Assembly: GCA_035555855.1 (NCBI GenBank)
Contig: DATMGD010000044.1
Coordinates: forward strand, 1-52,247
Origin: Palsa-892 sp035555855
GTDB taxonomy: Bacteria; Pseudomonadota; Alphaproteobacteria; Rhizobiales; Xanthobacteraceae
DNA: 52,247 nucleotides
Direction: 5' to 3'
Shown here: positions 49,629 through 52,247 of the stretch, piece after piece
How positions within the stretch are numbered: position 1 is the first letter of the stretch
Layout of the letters: each line of letters opens with the position of its first letter
Program-made: the position numbers and the translations under genes
Notes under the pieces: generated by a model
Database searches by the model: none
What the model was told of the DNA's origin: nothing
What the model saw: only the letters and a program-made list of their open reading frames with translations

Positions 49629-51278
49629 ATGGCCGAACTCCCCCCGCGCGAGAGCATGGATTTCGATGTCGTGATCGTCGGCGCGGGCCCTGCGGGGCTC
49701 GCCGCGGCAATCCGCATCAAGCAGGAGAGCCCGGACACCACGGTCGTGGTGATGGAGAAGGGCTCCGAGGTCGGCGCGCATATTCTCTCCGGCGCGGTGG
49801 TCGATCCGGTCGGCATCGACAAGCTGTTGCCCGGCTGGCGTGACGAAACCGATACGCCGTTCAAGACCAAGGTCACCGACGATCGCTTTTATTACTTGAC
49901 CGAAACCGGCTCGCTGCGCGTGCCGAATTTCCTGATGCCGCCCCTGATGTCGAACCACGGCAATTATGTCGTATCCTTGGGCAATGTCTGCCGCTGGCTC
50001 GCGAAAAAAGCCGAAGCACTCGGTGTCGAAATCTATCCCGGCTTTGCCGCCGCCGAAGTCTTGTTCGACGGCAACAAGGTCGCCGGTGTTGCGACCGGCG
50101 ACATGGGCATCAACAAGGAAGGCGAGCATCGCGGCGATTTCACCCGCGGCATGGAACTGCGCGGCAAATACACGCTGTTCGCCGAAGGCGCGCGCGGCTC
50201 ATTGTCGAAGCAGCTCATCGCGCGCTTCGGCCTCGACCAAAATCGCGAGCCGCAGAAATTCGGCATCGGCCTCAAGGAAATCTGGCAGGTAGCCAAGGAG
50301 AAGCACAAGCCGGGCTTGGTGCAGCACACTTTCGGCTGGCCGCTTGATAATTCGACCGGCGGCGGCTCGTTCCTCTATCACTTCGAGGACAATCAGGTCG
50401 CGGTCGGTTTCGTCGTGCACTTGAACTACGCCAACCCCTACATCGCGCCGTTCGAGGAATTCCAGCGCTTCAAGCAGCACCCGCTGGTGCGGCCGACGTT
50501 CGAGGGCGGCAAGCGGCTCGTTTACGGCGCGCGCGCCATCACCGAAGGCGGCTGGCAGTCGGTGCCGAAGCTCGTGTTTTCCGGCGGCGCGCTGATCGGC
50601 TGCGCCGCGGGCTTCATTAATGTCCCGCGCATCAAGGGCTCGCACAACGCGATCCTGTCCGGCATGCAGGCGGCGGACGCGGCGGTGGCCGCGCTCAAAG
50701 CCGGCCGCGCCGGCGACGAGCTTTCGGAATACGAGAGCAACTGGCGCGCCACCGAAATCGGCGCGGACCTCAAGAAAGTGCGCAACGCAAAACCCTTCTG
50801 GTCGAAGCTCGGCACGCTGCTGGGCCTTGCGCTCGCGGGCTTCGACATGTGGACGAACACGCTCGGCTTCTCGCTGTTCGGCACGCTCTCCCACGGCAAG
50901 CCGGATTCGAAAACGCTGGAGCCCGCGAAAAATTTCAAGCCGATCGACTACCCCAAGCCCGACGGCAAGATTTCGTTCGACAAGCTCTCCTCGGTGTTTT
51001 TGTCGAACACCAATCATGAGGAAGACCAGCCGCCGCATCTCGTCGTCGCGAGCCCGGCGCTGCAAAAATCGTCCGAGCACGATGTCTATGCCGGGCCCTC
51101 GGCGCGCTATTGCCCGGCGGGCGTTTACGAGTGGATCGAGGAGCCCGCGGGCCCGCGCTACCAGATCAACGCGCAGAACTGCGTCCACTGCAAAACCTGC
51201 GACATCAAGGACCCGAACGAGAACATCACCTGGGTGCCGCCCGAAGGCGGCGGCGGGCCGAACTATCCGAATATGTGA
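49629..51278 (+). CDS. Electron transfer flavoprotein-ubiquinone oxidoreductase
   Basis: 549 aa, peripheral membrane enzyme that passes electrons from ETF (fatty acid and amino acid oxidation) to ubiquinone. FAD motif VIVGAGPAGLAAAIRI; the conserved segment GAHILSGAVVDPVGIDKLLPGW; and the C-terminal 4Fe-4S site with cysteines in YCPAGVYEW and NCVHCKTCDIKDP, so all four ligands are present. The ATG at 49629 is preceded by an AGAGGAA SD and a hairpin. etfAB are not in the window. Confidence 0.94.
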   Translation: MAELPPRESMDFDVVIVGAGPAGLAAAIRIKQESPDTTVVVMEKGSEVGAHILSGAVVDPVGIDKLLPGWRDETDTPFKTKVTDDRFYYLTETGSLRVPNFLMPPLMSNHGNYVVSLGNVCRWLAKKAEALGVEIYPGFAAAEVLFDGNKVAGVATGDMGINKEGEHRGDFTRGMELRGKYTLFAEGARGSLSKQLIARFGLDQNREPQKFGIGLKEIWQVAKEKHKPGLVQHTFGWPLDNSTGGGSFLYHFEDNQVAVGFVVHLNYANPYIAPFEEFQRFKQHPLVRPTFEGGKRLVYGARAITEGGWQSVPKLVFSGGALIGCAAGFINVPRIKGSHNAILSGMQAADAAVAALKAGRAGDELSEYESNWRATEIGADLKKVRNAKPFWSKLGTLLGLALAGFDMWTNTLGFSLFGTLSHGKPDSKTLEPAKNFKPIDYPKPDGKISFDKLSSVFLSNTNHEEDQPPHLVVASPALQKSSEHDVYAGPSARYCPAGVYEWIEEPAGPRYQINAQNCVHCKTCDIKDPNENITWVPPEGGGGPNYPNM

Positions 51279-51310
51279 GCGGCAACTTCGTCTCGATTGC
51301 GGGGGCAACA

Positions 51311-52159
51311 ATGGCGAAAACGAAATCGAGACATGAGCCGCAAAACTTCGCGTGGCTCCTGCCGCTCATTGGCGTCATCGGCATCGTCATCGGGCTCACC
51401 GCCGGTTACGTGAAGTGGGGCTGGCCGATGAACTGGTACGCCGGCCGCGACGCGGCGATGCTGCCGCAGAGCGCCGAGAACGATCTCATTCGCGAAGGCT
51501 GGAAGCTCATCGTCGATACGCCGGGCCTGATCGGCAGGGACGCGGCCGACCCGGCGAAGCGTTTTGCCGGCAACAATCTCGCCTGCACCAATTGCCATCT
51601 CAGCGCGGGGCTTGTGCCTTACGCGGCGCCGCTCGTCTCGACCTTCGGCTCGTTCCCGATGATGGCGGACGACAAGGTGCTGACGCTGAACGAGCGCATC
51701 AACGGCTGCATGACGCGCAGCATGAACGGCAAGCCCTTGCCCGAAGCGAGCCGCGAGATGAATGCGTTTGTCGCTTACATTCGCTGGCTCGGCGAGAAAT
51801 CGCCCGAGGGCGTGCGCGTCGCCGGCATGGGATTGAGGCCGCTGCATCCGGCACAGCAAAAGCCCGACGCCGACCGCGGCGCGCTCGTCTATGCGACGAC
51901 CTCCGCGAGTTGCCACGGGCCGCAGGGGCAGGGCCAGACGAAAGCCAGCGGGCCGGGCTACGCCATCCCGCCGCTCTGGGGCGATAACTCATTCAACGAC
52001 GCGGCGGGCATGGCGAAGCTCGCGACGGCCGCGGCCTTCATCCGCGCCAACATGCCGTACAACGTGATGGTGGCCGATGCGCTTCTGACCGAGCAGCAGG
52101 CGTGGGATGTCGCGGCCTATATGACGACGCAGGCGAGGCCGAAGGGGCCGGGGCGGTGA
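51311..52159 (+). CDS. TsdA-like dihaem cytochrome c with an altered second haem motif
   Basis: 282 aa. An N-terminal membrane anchor (WLLPLIGVIGIVIGLTAGYVKWGW) exports it to the periplasm. Domain 1 has CTNCH (92-96) and the TsdA signature INGCMTRSMNGKPL, in which C133 is the candidate axial haem ligand. Domain 2 should carry a second CxxCH but reads S198-A-S-C201-H202 (codons TCC GCG AGT TGC CAC), so one thioether cysteine is missing. The methionine in NMPY (M248) is a candidate axial ligand. TsdA proteins interconvert thiosulfate and tetrathionate. It starts 33 bases after the ETF-QO stop, so may be co-transcribed. Whether haem 2 is attached through one cysteine or lost is open. Confidence 0.8.
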   Translation: MAKTKSRHEPQNFAWLLPLIGVIGIVIGLTAGYVKWGWPMNWYAGRDAAMLPQSAENDLIREGWKLIVDTPGLIGRDAADPAKRFAGNNLACTNCHLSAGLVPYAAPLVSTFGSFPMMADDKVLTLNERINGCMTRSMNGKPLPEASREMNAFVAYIRWLGEKSPEGVRVAGMGLRPLHPAQQKPDADRGALVYATTSASCHGPQGQGQTKASGPGYAIPPLWGDNSFNDAAGMAKLATAAAFIRANMPYNVMVADALLTEQQAWDVAAYMTTQARPKGPGR

Positions 52160-52168
52160 GAAGAATAT

Positions 52169-52192
52169 GAGTGAGAGCCGAAGCTCTCACTC
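52169..52192. terminator. Hairpin between the cytochrome gene and the window edge
   Basis: GAGTGAGAGC (52169-52178), loop CGAA, GCTCTCACTC (52183-52192): a 10-bp perfect stem. It would serve both strands. A T-run lies 18 bases further on, too far for a textbook terminator on the plus strand. Confidence 0.6.
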
Positions 52193-52207
52193 TAAGGAAA
52201 TACGTAA

Positions 52208-52247
52208 TTAGTTTTTTTCGCGGGCAAGCCGGTCAAGTTTTTCCCAA
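52208..52247 (-). CDS. Possible 3' end of a gene entering from the right
   Basis: On the minus strand one frame reads WEKLDRLAREKN and ends in TAA at 52208-52210, an amphipathic, charged C-terminus that looks like coding sequence. Only 12 codons are visible; no identity can be given. Confidence 0.35.
   Translation of the reverse strand, partial: WEKLDRLAREKN

Noticed and set aside
49625..49640. GAAC-N8-GAAC at the ETF-QO start
   Set aside because: Spacer is 8, not 7, and it lies over the start codon; not a LexA box.
1..52247. CRISPR arrays, tRNA/rRNA genes, insertion sequences, prophage
   Set aside because: None seen: no regularly spaced repeats, no cloverleaf-sized gap sequence, no transposase or integrase reading frame.

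Overview
The window is about 52 kb of GC-rich bacterial chromosome, densely packed with genes on both strands. The genes and signals point to an alphaproteobacterium of the Rhizobiales (Hyphomicrobiales), probably near Bradyrhizobiaceae/Xanthobacteraceae. Evidence: a CcrM-type adenine methyltransferase with the typical C-terminal extension, an F0-only atpI-B-E-F'-F operon, a TipF-like degenerate EAL protein, a Bug-type solute receptor, an alphaproteobacterial LexA box (GAAC-N7-GAAC), and palindromic intergenic repeats of kinds common in this order. I see no tRNA, rRNA, CRISPR array, transposase, integrase or phage gene. Apart from two transport/catabolism clusters it reads as core chromosome.

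Layout. 1-2.3 kb: 5' part of hisS and an orphan sigma-54 response regulator, both on the minus strand. 2.4-6.2 kb: a class III aminotransferase, the TipF-like protein and a HAD hydrolase. 6.2-7.4 kb: a cheY-cheZ pair. 7.6-11.3 kb: a MaoC hydratase, then a Bug receptor plus FAD oxidoreductase with a likely GntR operator in front and a GntR gene converging from the other side. 11.4-20.4 kb: ribF, ileS, lspA, an exported protein, an active/inactive M16 peptidase pair and a proline-rich lipoprotein. 20.5-23 kb: the F0 ATP synthase operon. 23.3-30.5 kb: an acyltransferase, then smc, a DsbA-like thioredoxin, a DciA-like DUF721 protein and mutY. 30.2-31.2 kb: an ArsR / SRPBCC / small membrane protein operon with its promoter and operator. 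31.3-34.8 kb: ccrM, a radical SAM protein behind a LexA box, and a methyltransferase. 34.9-39.7 kb: an IclR regulator, a cyclic amidohydrolase and a complete NitT/TauT-type ABC transporter. 39.7-49.5 kb: type II NADH dehydrogenase, moaB, a cation diffusion facilitator, a zinc metallopeptidase, rnhB, a GT-C membrane protein, cydAB, a half-size EamA protein and a family 4-like uracil-DNA glycosylase. 49.6-52.2 kb: ETF-ubiquinone oxidoreductase and a TsdA-like dihaem cytochrome c whose second haem motif has lost a cysteine.

How it fits together. Much of the window concerns electron entry to and exit from the quinone pool (NDH-2, ETF-QO, cytochrome bd/CIO oxidase, F0 ATP synthase, TsdA-like cytochrome) and DNA maintenance (SMC, DciA, MutY, UDG, RNase HII, CcrM, LexA-controlled radical SAM). 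A third thread is cell-cycle and motility control: CcrM, CheY/CheZ and TipF-like. The most interesting signals are a CtrA-like box enclosing a GANTC site upstream of ccrM, a GANTC site between the -35 and -10 of the tipF-like gene, a perfect LexA box in front of a radical SAM protein lacking one cluster cysteine, the SxxCH haem site, and a CheZ tail with two FliM-like CheY-binding motifs. The two catabolic clusters have well-defined candidate operators but unknown substrates.
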